A stretch of DNA of 64,000 nt from Corinectria fuckeliana (lineage: Eukaryota; Ascomycota; Sordariomycetes; Hypocreales; Nectriaceae): contig WPDH01000080.1 of NCBI GenBank assembly GCA_019137255.1, forward strand, positions 186,001-250,000, in the 5' to 3' direction. This document shows positions 42,701 through 55,200 of this stretch, piece by piece. The notes below the pieces were generated by a model. The model did not search any database. It saw only the letters and a list, made by a program, of their open reading frames with translations, and was not told the DNA's origin. Both the position numbers and the translations under genes were made by a program. How positions within the stretch are numbered: position 1 is the stretch's first letter; each line of letters opens with the position of its first letter.

Positions 42701-45700
42701 TCGAAATCCTGGACCTTGGAGTTTCGTTGTTGACGCGCTTCCAAGGACCGCAAAACAGTCGCTGATTTAGACCTAATCTCGCTCTGATCATTGCCGAGAG
42801 TAAACAGACAGAGGCCGAGAAGTTTCCAAAAGGGACACGGGTAGTCGATGTGATCCTGGAGTACCTGGGTGACAACTGCAAAGTAGCTCTCAAGTACCTT
42901 GGGAACATCCGCAAGGTAACATCGCGCAATGCAGTGTTCCAACATGTAGGGATACTCTTGGTTGTGGACGATCAAGTTCTGCAGGGCTCTCCTCCCAATC
43001 ACGTTCATTCGGTCGCTCCCCGAGTTGAAGATGGCTTCTATCCAGGCCAGCATTCGGCGGATGTCAAATTGTAGAATAACACCGCTCTCGGTGGTGATGC
43101 TGATTGATCCTCCACACAAGGCGGCCATGGCACTCAGAGCTGCAGTTCTGAGATTTCTTTTCTCAATCTCCATGGCAGCGGTGACAGTGCCTCGCTCACC
43201 TAGCGTCTGCTGGTCAATGAGAGACTGGCGCATCGTGTCCTCACGGGCGCGTATCTGGTTTTGGTTTGGCGAAAACCCACACCAGTCTTCCATCAGAGAG
43301 AAGGCAGACTTGCGGGACTCAAAGGTCATCCACCGTGAAGGGTCTTTGGTCCTGTTGATGCCTTCGAACAGGGCTTCCATCAACCCACAATAGTGACGTC
43401 GCAGCTTTTGGAACTCCCAGTCCATTTGTACTTCTCCATCCATGAGGAAGAGCTTAAGGTCTTTAGTATATGAGGTGAGGTTGTTGAGAAAGAATTCAGA
43501 ATTATACACTTCAGGGTCATTGACGAAGTGCGATGTCAGTTTAAAGACGTGGGTGATCTCGGTCCTCAGGAGATCCATTTTGCGGTTCCGTCGCGGGCTG
43601 CTGTTGGTTCGCTGGTGCATCCGCGCACGCGCCTCATCGTTGCATCGTGATACTTGTCCCTGAAGTTCCTCAAGCAAGGTTCGGTAGATGTGAATATTGA
43701 TCGATCCCATGGCCACGACAACTGCGTCGCGCACAGAGCCCGAAGAGACAGAGAGGAGAGGGATCAGGTACTTGAACAGTGTCCGTGCTGTAACAATTTT
43801 GTCCTTCGAGAGCGGCTTTGAGCCCTTCCGGACGTGCTGAGGATCCTGGGGGGCTGGCGCAGCACCAGGATCTGCAAGGGTGGTACAGGCAAAGATCAGG
43901 TACAACTTCCACTGCTCCACCACCACTTCCGGATGCGCGGTAGTAGGTCTTCCAGCTAAGCGAGCACTGCCTGGGTCGCCGTTATAGTAAAGACCACGGG
44001 ATGGCTCAGAGAGATACACAATTGGCTTGTACATCTGCAAAATGCGATTGCAGATGAGGTCCCGACAGATGGTGACGGTGAAGGGACATTGATCGTAGGC
44101 GATCCGAATGAGGTTCGGGAAGACCTTAAACCACAAAGTCGTGTCGTACGAGACATCGCTGACACAAAGCTCAACCAAAGCGCCCCGGTTGTTGGTGTTC
44201 TGCAGGCCTCGCTGCAACCTACTGCGTTCCGCCACTGAGAGTTGTTCGTCGTTAAAGTCCATCACCTTGCTCGATTCGTTCTCCAGAATGTCAATGAGTC
44301 TCATGTTGTCCTTTTCCTCCGAAACCTGTTTCCCGAGAGCAATGTCAAACTCGACAATTAGTCTAAGAACAGTAACGGCAAAGTGGCGGACCCTTCGGGA
44401 CTGTGAGCAAAGGAAGAACAGTCCATGGGCCTCCGCCTGATCAACCTCAGCCCATATGCTAGACAGATCGAGCTTCAGAGCTCTCTTATCGGAGGCAGTG
44501 GCGTCGGACTGATCCATTGCGGCCTCTCTCGTTTTGTGTCTGATCTCTTCGATCCATATTTGCAACAGCTCGACATATAATCTCAGGGTGTTCTCAATGT
44601 GACTGTGACCAAGCATTCCACCATCAGACATGGTAGAGTATCGATCGTCAAAGTTGAAGATGAAGCGAGCAAAGCCCATTGTGACTTGCTGAGCATGAGC
44701 CTGTCGAGCGATTGCCTTCAAGGAGTTAGCCGACGACTCGGCAATGTTGTACTGCACATGAGCTGTGCCTGTGCATAGCAAGTTGATCAATGAGTTAAAT
44801 GGAATGTCAACGGAGAGACAGCGAGGCAACGCCTGGACTGCGACGTGCAGAAGCTCATAGAATGCTTGCTTCTGGTCCGAAGAATTCTGGTGGTCATCTT
44901 TGCGGGAGAAGGTGAACGTCTCGGTCATCGGGGTCTTGGGACCTGGGCTGTTGAACTTCTCGTCTAGTGCCGCCTGACCGCCGAAGGTATTGTCGCAGAT
45001 TATGGTGATTTTGCCAAGAATTTCGCAAAATTTTAGATAGTATTCTCGGACACTATCACCCAAAACGTGAGTGAGCACAGGACGCGTGACATATTCCTCT
45101 TTGGGAGTCGTCGAGGGATTTGAGAGAGGAGAGCTGCGAGGTGAGGAAACGGCGTGGGAGACGGAAAACCGGTCTGCAGATGTGGTGGAATTTTCGTAGC
45201 TTTGTGGGAAAGGCGGTTGGCCCTGCTCTCCTTTTTCCAAGTCGGACATGATGTAGAGAAAGGCGCGGATGCCGATAACGATTCTATCGGGATCAAGCTG
45301 CTCGACTCTCAACTCCTTATTGGAGGTGAATAGCTCAGCGTTGACAAGGGGAAACACGACATTTCTGAAGCAGTATTCCGGGTACTTAAATCCAACTATT
45401 CTGATGATTTGGATCAAGGGTTCGGTGCAGACGGTGTCGGAGGCCACCAAGCCGCGCTTTGACGACGGCAGAACCAGCTTCATAATCTCGTCAATCTTTC
45501 GGATGGCGCTCGGAAGGGTATCGTTTGTGCGGTAGAGATAAGTCCAAAGCAACCGGGAAATGACCTGCAGGCAAAGAGGCTTCGTGAGGCGATCCTTGGC
45601 CTTGGTTTGTAAGGGAAGGACCAGTTGGAGCCACTGTGAAGCAAAGTTGTCTGGTGACGAAACACAGAGCATTGTGGCAGTGAGGGGAAATGCAGAATTC

Positions 45701-47716
45701 CAGTGTCGTGGTTTCATGAACATTTGGGCGAGGCGAGGTCCGATGGCGGAGAGAACTTCGGCCCATCTCGGATGCATGAAATGACTGTTGCTGGCCTTTG
45801 CAGCAATTGGCAGCAGTAACATGTCTAGAACTTGACAGAAAGCCGACTTAACCTTCTGGCCGTGGGATTTGTTGAATAGGCGACCCAGCGAAATCAGAAA
45901 ATCGCATGATTGCTCCCATGCGTCCTCGGGTGAGATTTTGACCCTGAGATGCTTCATGCCCCCCAAGACGAGTTCCACCTTTCCCTCGGCATCTCGACCC
46001 GATGACGATGTCGGGCTTTTTACCACCCGCTCTTGGAGGGAGCCTTCCAGGTCTTCGATGAACCTCCTTGTGACACTAGTGAAGTTGATGTGGCTCATAT
46101 AACCGAGGAGCTGAGAGAACAGGTTCCAATTGGCAAGCTTCAGAGGTGATAGCATCAATTGCTCTGTATCGGCAATCTTGAGCTGTCCAAAGATGATGCT
46201 TTCCAGCTTGTCTTCCATTTCGGGGGTAATACAGGCGAGATTGCTCTGGCATATCACCTCCAGCAAGACCCGGCATAGAATATATATCGAGACGGCCGAC
46301 CGGCGCTCGGCTTGCGCAACAAATTCTTGTCTCGCTGCGATTTTGGGTGGGAAGACGTTGTCTGCACCTCCAGAGCCCGGCGGGCCAGCGTGTTGCACCG
46401 GCTCCGTATTCCTTCGCAGCAGAGGGCCTCCCGGTAGCATGGTTCGTGATTGCTGGAGATGACTGCGGGCTTCATTGGCGGCATCACTCTTGCTCTTCCT
46501 CCATAGCATCATTGAATCGATTAGGGCCTTCGGTTTGGGGCTTGCGATATGGCCGAGGGCGACGATCAGCTGGTCAAAGGCGGGATCGACGCCAGGTCCG
46601 CAGATTTGGTCGATATTGGGTTCGGGTTCGAAGGGAACGGTTACGCACTCGGTCAACTTGTCCTCGGCTTGTGCTATGAACTACAACGGGGTCAGCGACA
46701 AACGTGGCGAGTTGTTTTAGGCTCGGACTGACTGAGGTGAACAAGACGTGCAAGGCATACTCGCCAACCGTCTTCAGGTCATCCTTGTGGTGGCGGGAAG
46801 AGTGAGAATGGTGAGGAGCATGGTCACGCCTCGACTTGCTGACGCTATGCATGCGCTCCAGCTTGCGATGTGTTGTGCCGAGAGGGGATAGGTCGGCGGC
46901 AGAGGCGGAGCGATCCATCTGGAGGGTGCTTCCAGAGAGAGACGTAGGCGGCCGCGATGGATAGCTGCCGTCGCCATCGATGCGGGCAGCTACCGACTGC
47001 ATGTCCGGGCGGTCGTGGCTTGCGCCGGCAGCAGCAATCATTTGCGGACTGAGGGGACTGGATTTGGTGCTCGCTTGACTGCCATTTCTCGAGTGCTGGA
47101 TGCCGTGGACGATGGAGGTTTGGCGGTGGTGGCCGTAGTTGGCCGTCTTGGGGTCGACGACTCGCTCGACGACGCCTCCGAGGCCTCCCCTCGAGTGCGG
47201 TGCCGAGTGCGGTGCGTGGATGCGCGGCGACGTCAAGGTCGGGGGCGGCTGCGAGATCTTGTCGGCAGAAGAATCTCGTGAATGCGAGTGCGAAGGGCGA
47301 CGCGGCGGGTCAAGAGCGGGACGGAGGGTTCGGTCCCAGCTGGCCTCGTCCTCATCCTCTTCGTCGAGTCTTGAAACGGACCGGGGCGGGAACCTGAGCG
47401 GATCCTGCAGGTGGTCCGGCAGCGGCTGCGACGGCACTATTTGGTGTCACAAGGGGCTGTCAGCGATCATGTCCTTCTCCGGGCTCTCTGCTTTCTTTCT
47501 CTTGCGGCTCTGCCCCGTGAAACTTGGCCGGGTAATGGACCCCAAAGCGAGGCCAGCTGCAGGCTACGAGGTGACGCCGAGGTGAGCCGCGACGAGGGCA
47601 TTCCCACCGTGCAACGCGGAGCGCGAGAAGGAGGGGCGGGAGGCTCGCTGATGGCATGGTGGCATGACGGCGGGCACACTTATAGGTAGGTAGTCGGTCA
47701 GTCTGGACTCACCCAT
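39733..47716 (-). CDS. TAO3: Cell morphogenesis protein TAO3/PAG1 (Furry/MOR2 family)
   Basis: Three exons give 2551 residues. Exon 1 contributes only ATGG (47716-47713). A 276-nt intron (GTGAGT donor, CTGAC branch site, AAATAG acceptor) leads to exon 2 (47436-46733). A 52-nt intron follows, then exon 3 (46680-39733). The N-terminal 210 residues are Ser/Arg/His-rich and probably disordered. The rest is a very long helical-repeat protein with typical Furry/MOR2 segments, such as VGEYALHVLF, WRKSKSDAANEARS, the RRVRHFAVTVLRLI region and RTANLLLEEADRQ. By family knowledge it is the scaffold that brings NDR kinase (Cbk1/COT1) and its activators together in the RAM/MOR pathway for polarised growth and septation. 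The C-terminal 300 residues are Ser/Pro-rich and contain likely phosphosites. The start assignment rests on exon 1 restoring an ATG in frame. Confidence 0.92.
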
Positions 47717-47977
47717 TTCAACTCGGATACAGCCGCAGTCCCATGATCTTGGGCTGTCGGTCGGCAAGCAGAAGCAAAGCTGGGTCTCAAGCCGGGTCTG
47801 GATCTTGGTCTCGGATGTGGGTTTGAATAATTAACGAGAAGGGATCACTGCAAGGTAAAACGATTCCAAGGTTGGCACATGTAGGTCTAATTAAGACAAC
47901 GAGACACCCGATTTTGGACTTGGGCATTGGCGGACGGAGCAACAATGACGCTACTGTCCGAGCGCTGAGCTTGGGTG

Positions 47978-48017
47978 GGCTCTAGGCTCTAGGCTCTAGA
48001 CTGGGCTCTGGGCTCTC
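47978..48017. repeat. GGCTCTA heptamer array
   Basis: Three perfect copies of GGCTCTA, then a short interruption and two copies of GGGCTCT, in the TAO3 upstream region. Confidence 0.85.
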
Positions 48018-48424
48018 GGATCGGCCACCAGAAACTCTCTCATCAACAAGGGACGCGAGCGAGGGAGAGAAGAGAGAGAAATGAATTTCGGGCTTCCCAC
48101 GTCGTCCTCGGACATCCATGCAAATCTGCAAGGGCCATGGCCTATCAGAGCCTCGCCGTGAGACAACGCGCCACTGCTGGCGATCCATTGGTTGTCGGGA
48201 AAGGGGTCTGGTCAGTCAGCCTGGGGTCGAGATCTCGTCATGCTTCCACAGCAAGGGCGAGACGGTACGGATACTTCGTAACGATGGTGTGTACGGGTTG
48301 CATGGCGCATTCGACGGGGCACTTCCTTTGCCACATTGCACCTTTCGTATAAGCGTGGCTGAAATGATGGCTGGGTGATGATGGTACTCCGTACTGTAGC
48401 TACGAATGCCACATTCGCGCTTTG

Positions 48425-48452
48425 ATAAGTAGGTAGCTATAAGTAGGTAGCT
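48425..48452. repeat. 14-nt perfect tandem duplication
   Basis: ATAAGTAGGTAGCT occurs twice head to tail without mismatch. Confidence 0.9.
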
Positions 48453-49970
48453 AACCACACTGGACTCATTCCAGGTTATTACCTGCCCTGGCTCTCTCTT
48501 CATCTTAGCAGCTACTTACGGCTACTGCTATCGTGAAGGTACTGGGTAGATTAGGTATTGTCTATCCTACCTTTTTCGAGCTTTACGTGGAAGAGCAGGT
48601 CGTTTCGCTTGCAGGCCCGTGGACCAATCGAGGACGTCCGTGGTCGTTAGCGTCCCTCCACGGTAGAAGCTGTCTTGTGTGAATCGGGCGGGGTGTCTCA
48701 CCCTGACAGCTTTGATACCAACGATTTGCCAAGTGGTTGTGAAACCTCATGCCCAATCCACTCCAAGGTGAGTCTCTAGTTGTCAATCATTATTCATTGA
48801 AAATTAGATTCGGTGTAGAGCGCGTGGTCCCTTGTTCCCCAGACCCGAGCACCTGATCACCAGCCTAATCGTCCCTCCCTCGAACACAGGGCATCAAGGG
48901 ATTGATGGGAACATATGTTCCGCTCGCGCCCCGAGAAGCAGAGTGGCAAAAGAAGGGTCGCATTGCTAGCTGCCTCAATACCCTTAAACCACCTGCTCGA
49001 TATCTTGCCTGGATTTTCCAAGTATCCGGGCAGACAAGACATGACGCCTCTACTAGGTTCCTAGCATCCATTCGCTGTTCCACGGAGATCATCTCGTTTA
49101 CTGGGCAGGAAAACCTACAGTTGGCGATTTCATCTGAGGGACCGACCGACTCCGACAGGCCGGCCAGCACGACCGGCATACCATCGTCATCTGCCGGATA
49201 CGGGACTCCCTCGGGGCGTGGTGGGGTCTTTACGTGTAAAGCATGCCCACCCCCAGCGGGGGAGTTAAGGAGAGGGGAAGAAGTGGTGTCTGGACTGTGA
49301 TGGTATCCGAGATGGATACTCTCCCGGATGATCAGAAACCTGCCAAAGGAGCACATAGACTACTTATAAATGACGGTTGGACCCATCAGCTTGCTCTCGG
49401 CTGCTGATGGCGGAGCAGATGGCGGAGGTTTCGAGGCCTTCTTTTCACTGCTTTTAGGCGACACTGCAACACCGAAGATCGACCGCGAGGGGTCCCCGCG
49501 GCATGTCACCAGCGCACTAATTAATCAATCACTCCGCACGAAGTTCTCGGTCTCCCTTAACGCAGCGAAAATTGCCCCGAGTCCCTTCCAGCCTTCTTAG
49601 GTATTGACCCGCATGGCTAGGCGGGCTGGACCGATGTTTCAAGGCAATGGAAACATACGGGGTCGGTCGGCCGAACCACCGACTTGAACTTGAGCGTGGA
49701 GCTGCGGTACGTAGTTGAGAGTTATCATCCTGGAGAACAGCGTTTTCGTTTTCGGAACCCGGACTTTGAGTGCTCCGGAGCCGGTAAGAATGTCCCGTCC
49801 CGTCCCGTCCATGGGTCACAAACAAAAACATGGGTGGGATTCAGGATTCATGGCACCACCACGTTAACCGCGCGACAACGGCCAGGTCCGTCCGAGTGTC
49901 CAGGGTCCGGTATCCATCACTGCCCCAGACTGTTGATTGTGCAAAGGCGACGACCAGGTACACATACAAA

Positions 49971-49990
49971 GAAGAAGAAGAAGAAGAAGA
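49971..49990. repeat. GAA trinucleotide run
   Basis: About seven GAA units followed by an A-rich AAAAACAAG-type tract, in gene-free DNA upstream of the P450 reductase. Confidence 0.9.
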
Positions 49991-50808
49991 AAAACAAGAA
50001 AAACAAAAACACCAGAAGAGGTATTGAAATGCATAGCACTCATCTGATGATCAGCCAAGTACTTTTCCGATCTTTACTTGGTGCTCAAGGCGTCGTGTAG
50101 CATGATAGATAGTAGGTACCTTAGTACTGATACCTGGAAGCCTGTGCGATCTGGGAAGTAGTAATAGTGGGGAAACTCCCTGTATTTCGTGAAAGCTAAG
50201 TACGGTAACGTTAGGTACCTACGTAATAGCGCACGGGCGGATCGTAGCGACTCGGCCTCCAGCGATTCCGCCAGGTGTTAACCTACTAATAGTAGTTGAA
50301 GCAGCCGTTCCATTCCGTAACGAACCGCCATCGCTGCCGTTTTCTTTCTTGGAATCCTCCTTCTCTCCCGTCCCCTTCTCTTGCTTGCAATTCGGAAGTC
50401 GTCGCCTAGATTGCTTGCCAAAATCCCATCCGACTCGCTGTGTCAGGGCTTGTGAGTCGCTTCAACCATCTTCACAAGGCCGAACGACCGCATGTTCGTC
50501 CCGGCCACGTTAGGTACGGCCTACTAACTGTGGTGTCTCGCAGGCAATTTGCGCCACATCCCGGTGTCCTTTCCCCGCGCCTTTTTTCCGATTGCCGATC
50601 TTTGGGCGACTTTTCCACCTGGAGCCGAGGCGACATCGCAGCCCGCCCACCGCGCCTCCCGCCCTCTCGACTACCGAATTTGGTGCGGCCAATAATCTCG
50701 GCTCCTACAACGGCAGTTGGCGGCTCACTTTTTGACCTTATCATCCACCGCCTTCCTCTGCAGTGCGCTCCGATTACGCGCTCGTGCTCGCGCTCACCCC
50801 AAGTCACC

Positions 50809-53011
50809 ATGGCCGAACTCGACACGCTGGACATCATCGTCCTGGGGGCAATCTTCCTCGGAACACTGGCATACTTCACCAAGGGCAAGGTATGGGGCGT
50901 CACCAAGGACCCCTACGCGAACGCCTTCGCTGCCGCCAACGGCGTGAAGGCCGGCCGCACGAGAAATATCGTCGAGAAGATGGAGGAGTCGGGCAAGAAC
51001 TGCCTCATCTTCTACGGCTCCCAGACCGGCACCGCCGAGGACTACGCTTCGCGTCTTGCCAAGGAGGGCAAGAGCCGCTTCGGTCTCGAGACCATGGTCG
51101 CTGATCTCGAGGAGTACGACTTTGACAACTTGGATACTGTCCCCAATGACAAGGTTGTTATGTTCGTTCTCGCCACCTATGGCGAGGGCGAGCCTACCGA
51201 CAACGCCGTCGACTTCTACGAGTTCATTGCCGGCGACGACGCCTCCTTCTCCGAGGGCAGCGATCCCGCTCTTGGCAACCTCAACTACGTCGCTTTCGGT
51301 CTCGGCAACAACACGTATGAGCACTACAACTCTATGGTCCGTAACGTCAACAAGGCTCTCGAGAAACTCGGTGCTCACCGCATTGGCGAAGCTGGCGAGG
51401 GCGACGACGGTGCTGGTACCATGGAAGAGGACTTTCTGGCTTGGAAGGACCCTATGTGGGCTGCCCTGGCTGAGAAGCTGGGTCTGGAGGAGCGCGAGGC
51501 AGTGTACGAACCAACCTTTGGCATCGTCGACCGCGACGACTTGACTGCTGAAGACGACACGGTTTATCTCGGCGAACCCAACAAGATGCACCTCGAGGGA
51601 ACCATCAAGGGCCAGTACAACGCCCACAACCCCTACATTGCCCCCATCCCCGAATCGCGAGAACTGTTTTCCGTCAAGGACAGAAACTGCCTCCATGTCG
51701 AGGTCGACATCAGCGGATCTAACCTCAAGTACGAGACTGGAGACCACATCGCCATCTGGCCCACGAACCCTGGTGAGGAGGTTGACCGCTTCCTCGACAT
51801 CCTCGATCTTTCCGACAAGAGACACAACGTCATCAGCGTCAAGGCCCTGGAGCCTACTGCCAAGGTGCCTTTTCCGAGCCCTACCACGTACGATGCTATC
51901 CTCCGCTATCACCTTGAGATTGGCGCCCCTCTCTCGCGTCAGTTCCTCTCCACCCTGGCCGCTTTTGCTCCCAACGATGAGGTCAAGGCCGAGATGACCC
52001 GCCTTGGCAACGACAAGGCTTACTTTCACGAGAAGACTACTCCTCACTACTACAACATCGCTCGCCTGCTGGCTTCTGTTAGCAAGGGTGCTAAGTGGAC
52101 CACCATTCCCTTCTCTGCCTTCATTGAGGGTCTGACCCATCTCCAACCTCGCTATTACTCCATCTCGTCCTCCTCGCTGGTGCAGCCTAAGAAGATCTCC
52201 ATTACTGCCGTTGTCGAGTCGCAGAATATTCCTGGACGCGAAGACCCATTCCGAGGCGTCGCTACCAATTATCTCTTGGCCCTGAAGCAGAAGCAACATG
52301 GAGAGGTCAACCCCCACCCGTACGGTCAGACCTTCGAGATTGCCGGTCCCCGAAACAAGTACGATGGAATCCGTGTCCCTGTTCACGTTCGCCACTCCAA
52401 CTTCAAGCTGCCCTCCGACCCTAGTAAGCCGGTTATCATGATTGGACCCGGAACTGGTGTCGCCCCTTTCCGCGCCTTTGTTCAGGAACGTGCCAAGCAG
52501 GCACAGGATGGTGCTGAGGTTGGACGAACGCTGTTGTTCTTCGGCTGCCGAAAGGCTACTGAGGACTTCATGTATGAGTCTGAGTGGGCGGTAAGTTGCA
52601 AAGAAATGGTAATTGCTCACACTCCATACTGATTAATATTTTCAGGAATATAAGAAGGTTCTTGGCGATAAGTTCGAGCTCATCACTGCGTTCTCGAGGC
52701 AAGGCTCTAAGAAGGTCTACGTTCAGCACCGACTCAAGGAGCGATCGAAGGAGGTCAGCGAACTGCTATCCCAACGGGCTTACTTCTACGTTTGTGGTGA
52801 CGCCGCGAACATGGCACGTGAGGTCAACACTGTTCTTGCCCAAATCTTGGCAGAAGGACGTGGAGTTTCGGAGGCCAAGGGCGAGGAAATCGTCAAGAAC
52901 ATGAGGGCAGCCAACCAATACCAGGTAAGTGGCCCAGGCTCCGGCCCAAGGCCGTCCCGCTCCAAAAGACAGCTGCTAATTGGTTTGTTATAGGAGGACG
53001 TCTGGTCGTAA
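50809..53011 (+). CDS. CPR1: NADPH-cytochrome P450 reductase
   Basis: Exons 50809-52590, 52646-52924 and 52994-53011 encode 692 residues, the usual fungal length; the last exon adds only EDVWS. Residues 7-23 form the N-terminal ER membrane anchor. The flavodoxin-like FMN domain has FYGSQTGTAED at 68-78 and ATYGEGEPTDNA. The FAD domain has PRYYSISSS at 447-455. The NADPH domain has GPGTGVAP at 546-553, YVCGDA-type FYVCGDAANMA near the end, and the C-terminal Trp in DVWS that stacks on FAD. By family knowledge the enzyme passes electrons from NADPH via FAD and FMN to microsomal P450s, including the sterol demethylase. The ATG at 50809 sits in CACCATGG and directly precedes the membrane anchor; the open frame above it has no conserved sequence. 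Confidence 0.97.
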
Positions 53012-55200
53012 AGAGACGGCAAGCACGCGGTGCCCCATAATGATAGTGGATGTGGCGAATGCATGCTGGGTCTCATGACAGACTAAGAGGCCGAGCCCTG
53101 CTTTAAGATGACCGTACATGAATTAGACTTTGATTTCCTTACTAGAGAAGGAGAGATATGGAACTACTGGCGGGATGTATCTGGTAGTGTCTATCTAAGC
53201 ACTTTTGGTGTATTTCTCGCATCCTGGCTACAGCCTTAGAGTATTCAATATCATGTCACCCAAGCCACTTGGCGTTTTGCAAGAACCGGTGCCACATGCA
53301 GATCGATCCCATGGGCAAGGGCCCAAATCGAGTATGATAATACAGCATCGGGCAGACTGTGATGTGGGGTGGGAATGGATGATTCAGGCGAAAGTTGCAA
53401 ACCCATTCGGATACATTAGCCTCCAGAATCCGTCCCCACCACCATGAACACTGCGCGGAACCAACTGACCTGAAAGACAGGGGGGGGGTTGACAGGCAGA
53501 CCAGTCAGCGTGCATAGTCGGCCTGGACTTTCTTCTCTCGCATCCCGTCCTGCAAGCGTCGTTGCTTTTGACTGAGGGGTTCGCATATTGACGTATCGCA
53601 GGACCCCTGCTCGTTCCGCTTCCCCGTAGGTAAGGGATGAACAGAATTCGCATCAACCAAGATGTGGGATGGGAAAGATAAAAATCCCATTCTGTGGTTG
53701 ATTTAGATGGAGTCGCTGATTCCGGCTTCTTTCCATCTTGTCTCGGAAAAGACGCTTTGGCCGTCGACCCAACTTCAACTACAGCCCGCGAAGGCCACGC
53801 ACAGATGTTCAGATCGAGAAAGATGTACGGCACTAGTTAGAGCACAGATGCCTACGCTAGTACTTCGCTGGCCGTGGGATCATGATGGTATCATAAGCGG
53901 CGACTCGATGAGAGGATGCATGGAGGGCCCAACTACGGGTTCAGTCGGAGTTGCTGAAAAAGCAATATGAGACCCCTCAAAATGAACAAAAATGGATTGC
54001 CCAAGTGAACAAAAGGATAGCCCGGAGTCCCTGGACATTTCTGAAAACACAAGTCAGTTGTTGCTGTAGGTATCACGGATCAAACTGGCACAAATCGAAT
54101 CTGGCCCGCTGTGTCCACATCAAATCACTCTAAAGAGTCCACCCGAAGGCTTCCCCTGAAGCACCTCATTGGCTTTACTCACATGGTCCCCTGCCGCTAA
54201 AGTACCTTATTACATACCTGTTGGAGTCCATACTTCCGGGGAGGCGGCAGTTGAGCCCGCCAAGGCAGGTCGGCGGTCGAACCGTGTCTCTGGATGTCTG
54301 AGATGAACCAGGCAACTAAAGAAGGCTATTGACAGGTTGCGTCAGGCTAGATTCTCGTCATGGTAGCTAGCACAAGAGCAGAGCATGGCGAGGTTCAGGC
54401 GTCCCCTATAAGAGTAGGGCCAGCCCCTCCCCGTCGCGTTTCGGAGGGGTCATTAGTTTGCTGTTCAGAGAAATGACTGAGCAGTAGCTGCCTTCCATTC
54501 ACCTGTTCTGCTATTGTTCGATTATGATGAAAACGAGACCTTCTCCTGCATACATAATCGTTTGATATATCTCTCCGAGTCTTCTTTTCTGAATCGAGAA
54601 CCCGTACGCTGGCCAGATTAGACGGTGATTTTGAGGAAGGCAATCGACGGCCCCCGCCCCTTTGACGAAGATCAAGACGACGACTACGACGACACTACCT
54701 CAGAGATACGAAAATTAGACATTGCTGGTAATCTTGCGGTGCCTCATCTTATCTATCTTGCAGAGGATGCTCTAGGCGAGGTGCGACAAAAATATCAGTT
54801 TCGCTGCCTAGCCTTGACGAATCATCCGAATTGCTTCACGTTGCTCGAGACACTCGACACTCCTAACTGCCTCGATAACTACCCTGTTTACTTCAAGACT
54901 ACCATACCCGGGCCTGCTTCCTGATCTCATCCAGGTGGCAACAGACGTTTCTACGAGACGGAAAGACTTGATCCCCTGCATCCAGAATCTGCACCCCTTA
55001 ACCATACGACGGTGAACCTTCTTCAACCCCATCGGCCTCTTTTTCTTCCTTTTTTAATTAGGAGCAGCCACGACGCGCCTGGACGTGACTCCTACGCACC
55101 AAAAAGGTGCTGCAAGAGAGGGTGACGCGTTGCAATACCAAAACATCTTTCCGCGTCTGGATCTCACATTCACCTCAAGGCACCGTCACATCGTCAAGAA
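53012..55200. other. Intergenic region, weak orphan frame only
   Basis: Contains the P450 reductase 3' UTR and then sequence without a supported gene. One open frame at 54625-54924 is listed separately. A plus-strand G-rich spot lies near 53480-53488. No tRNA or mobile element recognised. Confidence 0.5.
54625..54924 (+). other. Orphan acidic open frame, possible gene fragment
   Basis: An open frame without a good ATG encodes an acidic start (FDEDQDDDYDDTTSEIRKLD) and a more protein-like stretch (AVPHLIYLAEDALGEVRQKY, CLALTNHPNCFTLLETLD). It is flanked by stops and has no clear splice partner. It could be a decayed gene, part of an unannotated spliced gene, or chance. I do not recognise the sequence. 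Confidence 0.2.

Larger units (their letters stand above)
47717..50808. other. Large divergent intergenic region, 3.1 kb
   Basis: Upstream regions of TAO3 (minus) and the P450 reductase (plus). It contains a GGCTCTA heptamer array at 47978-48017, a duplicated 14-nt block at 48425-48452, TACTCCGTA at 48385-48393, a CCCGT pentamer repeat near 49792-49810 and a GAA run at 49971-49990. A T/C-rich leader lies at about 50330-50400. Opposing open frames at 48865-49356 have no recognisable motif. No gene supported. Confidence 0.5.

Noticed and set aside
48865..49356. Opposing 163- and 132-codon frames in the TAO3-CPR spacer
   Set aside because: The two strands compete, neither has a motif or splice pattern, and composition is that of intergenic DNA.
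50794..52620. 608-codon open frame antisense to P450 reductase
   Set aside because: It mirrors the strong codon bias of the real gene; no conserved motif, no introns matching, and the sense frame is a full, well-known enzyme.
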